The notes under the pieces: generated by a model
Databases searched by the model: none
What the model saw: the letters and a program-made list of their open reading frames with translations, nothing else
What the model was told of the DNA's origin: nothing
Assembly (NCBI RefSeq): GCF_001644575.1
Contig: NZ_CP015596.1
Coordinates: 2,914,001 to 2,978,000 of the forward strand
DNA from: Mycobacterium adipatum
GTDB taxonomy: Bacteria > Actinomycetota > Actinomycetes > Mycobacteriales > Mycobacteriaceae
Reading direction: 5' to 3'
Length of the DNA stretch: 64,000 bases
Part shown: positions 62,947-64,000 of the stretch, piece after piece
Layout: each line of letters starts with the position of its first letter
Numbering within the stretch: position 1 is the stretch's first letter
Translations under genes and position numbers: made by a program

Positions 62947-64000
62947 GTGCGCGGTCACGTGGCACGCAAGGCATTTGCTCTCGGAGGCGCCGGCCTGATG
63001 GCCCTGGCGATTGCCGGCTGCAGTCAGAGCACGCCCGAAGAAGAGGCGTCCCAGACGAACCTCAAGATCGTGGAGAAGGTGCAGATCGACGAGAGCGGCG
63101 CCGAAGTGAAGGCCGCCGAAGGCGCGGCACCCGCCGATCCCGCCGGTGACGGCAAGGCCACTTGCCCGCCGGTGTCCATCGCCATGGCCGGCGCCCTCAA
63201 CGGGCCCGACGCGGCACTCGGCATCAACATCAAGAACGGCGTCCAACTCGCCATCGACAAACACAATGAAGCCAACCCGGGCTGCCAGGTGCAGCTCAAG
63301 CCGTTCGACACCGAGGGTGATCCGCAGAAGGCGTCCAACATCGCGCCGCGGATCGTCGAGGACCAGTACACGATCGGCCTGGTGGGTCCGGCCTTCTCCG
63401 GCGAGACCAAGGCCACCGGCGGCGTATTCGACCAGGCCGGCCTGGTCGCCACCACGGCTTCGGCCACCAACGTGACGCTGTCGGAGAACGGTTGGAAGAC
63501 GTTCTTCCGCGGGCTGGCCAACGACGGTGTGCAGGGTCCGTCCGTGGCGAACTACCTGAAGAACAATCTGGGGCACAAGAAGGTCTGTGTGGTCGACGAC
63601 AGCACGGATTACGGTCTGGGCTTGGCCACCGCGGTGCGCGACACCCTGGGCCCGGTCGCGGATTCGGCGTGCAACATCTCGGTGAAGAAGGGCGACAAGG
63701 ACTTCTCCGCCGCGGTCACCCAGATCAAGGGCGCCGCGCCGGATTCGGTGTTCTTCAGCGGTTACTACGCAGAGGCCGCACCGCTGGTTCAGCAGCTCCG
63801 CGACGGCGGCTTCGAGGGCGTGTTCGCCAGCGCCGACGGAACGAAGGATCCCGAGTTCGTCAAGCAGGCCGGCGAATCGTCCAAGGGCGCCGTGCTCGCC
63901 TGCCCGTGCGGCCCGGCCACCGGGTCGTTCGCCGAGGAGTACACCGCGAAGTTCAACACCGAGCCCGGCACCTACAGCGCCGAGGGTTATGACCTGGGCA
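62947..64000 (+). CDS. Branched-chain amino-acid ABC transporter binding lipoprotein, 5' part
   Basis: 351 codons are visible before the window ends. The signal peptide ends at the lipobox IAGC near residue 25. A linker precedes a LivJ/LivK-type periplasmic-binding fold with VSIAMAGALNGPDAALGINI, GNQLAID-like KNGVQLAIDKHNE, IGLVGPAFSGETKATGGVFD and VFFSGYYAEAAPLVQQLRDG. Cys residues in CPCGPATGS may pair with earlier ones. The start is GTG at 62947, 6 bases after GGAGG (62936-62940). Transporter membrane genes would be expected downstream. Confidence 0.9.
   Translation, partial: MRGHVARKAFALGGAGLMALAIAGCSQSTPEEEASQTNLKIVEKVQIDESGAEVKAAEGAAPADPAGDGKATCPPVSIAMAGALNGPDAALGINIKNGVQLAIDKHNEANPGCQVQLKPFDTEGDPQKASNIAPRIVEDQYTIGLVGPAFSGETKATGGVFDQAGLVATTASATNVTLSENGWKTFFRGLANDGVQGPSVANYLKNNLGHKKVCVVDDSTDYGLGLATAVRDTLGPVADSACNISVKKGDKDFSAAVTQIKGAAPDSVFFSGYYAEAAPLVQQLRDGGFEGVFASADGTKDPEFVKQAGESSKGAVLACPCGPATGSFAEEYTAKFNTEPGTYSAEGYDLG

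Overview
The window is high-GC actinobacterial DNA and reads as a rapidly growing Mycobacterium (Mycolicibacterium type). The evidence is a wag31 3' end followed by homologues of M. tuberculosis Rv2144c and Rv2143; a gltB-gltD-pyk-tesB run; a complete cydA-cydB-cydD-cydC operon; a mycobacterial Dps2; an Rv1625c-type adenylate cyclase; and pdtaR (Rv1626). Family and locus names come from recall of protein families, since no search was possible.

Layout. 1-3.6 kb: wag31 tail, small membrane protein, phosphoribosyltransferase, SRPBCC-epimerase fusion, glutamine amidotransferase. 3.6-10.6 kb: a lipoprotein shaped like a serine hydrolase but without its catalytic motifs, then a CitA/CitB-type two-component system divergent from a tripartite tricarboxylate transporter (tctC-tctB-tctA) that ends in a universal stress protein; this is one carboxylate sensing and uptake module. 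10.6-16.4 kb: a 13E12 HNH protein, an SCO6745-family protein, a scar made of two truncated transporter genes, and a LysR regulator divergent from malate:quinone oxidoreductase. 16.4-26.1 kb: small membrane proteins, glutamate synthase, pyruvate kinase, acyl-CoA thioesterase. 26.1-32.6 kb: cytochrome bd oxidase with its CydDC exporter, and an HdeD-like protein. 32.9-39.8 kb: polar amino-acid ABC importer, MacS-type kinase and NarL-type regulator, DUF2339 protein, Dps2. 39.8-48.2 kb: adenylate cyclase, secreted clan-A glycoside hydrolase, TetR/HXXEE pair, OmpR-type two-component system, hemophore-like protein, polysaccharide deacetylase.

48,210-61,975 is an integrated element, bounded by a 25-bp direct repeat of a tRNA 3' end. 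It has a tyrosine integrase, an excisionase-like gene, a primase-helicase beside a cluster of short repeats, an HNH protein, terminase, portal, scaffold, capsid, two neck-protein candidates and a lipoprotein. No tail, lysis or recognisable repressor gene is visible. Without a 2.26-kb IS1096-like insertion it is about 11.5 kb. I read it as a capsid-encoding phage satellite, in the manner of capsid-forming PICIs and the small M. tuberculosis elements phiRv1/phiRv2. It is recently damaged: the IS, with an exact 8-bp target duplication, sits in the end of the excisionase gene and separates it from the primase gene. The same IS-free arrangement suggests the primase start was coupled to the excisionase stop.

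61.9-64 kb: the target tRNA gene (anticodon CAA), pdtaR, and the start of a branched-chain amino-acid binding lipoprotein that runs off the window.
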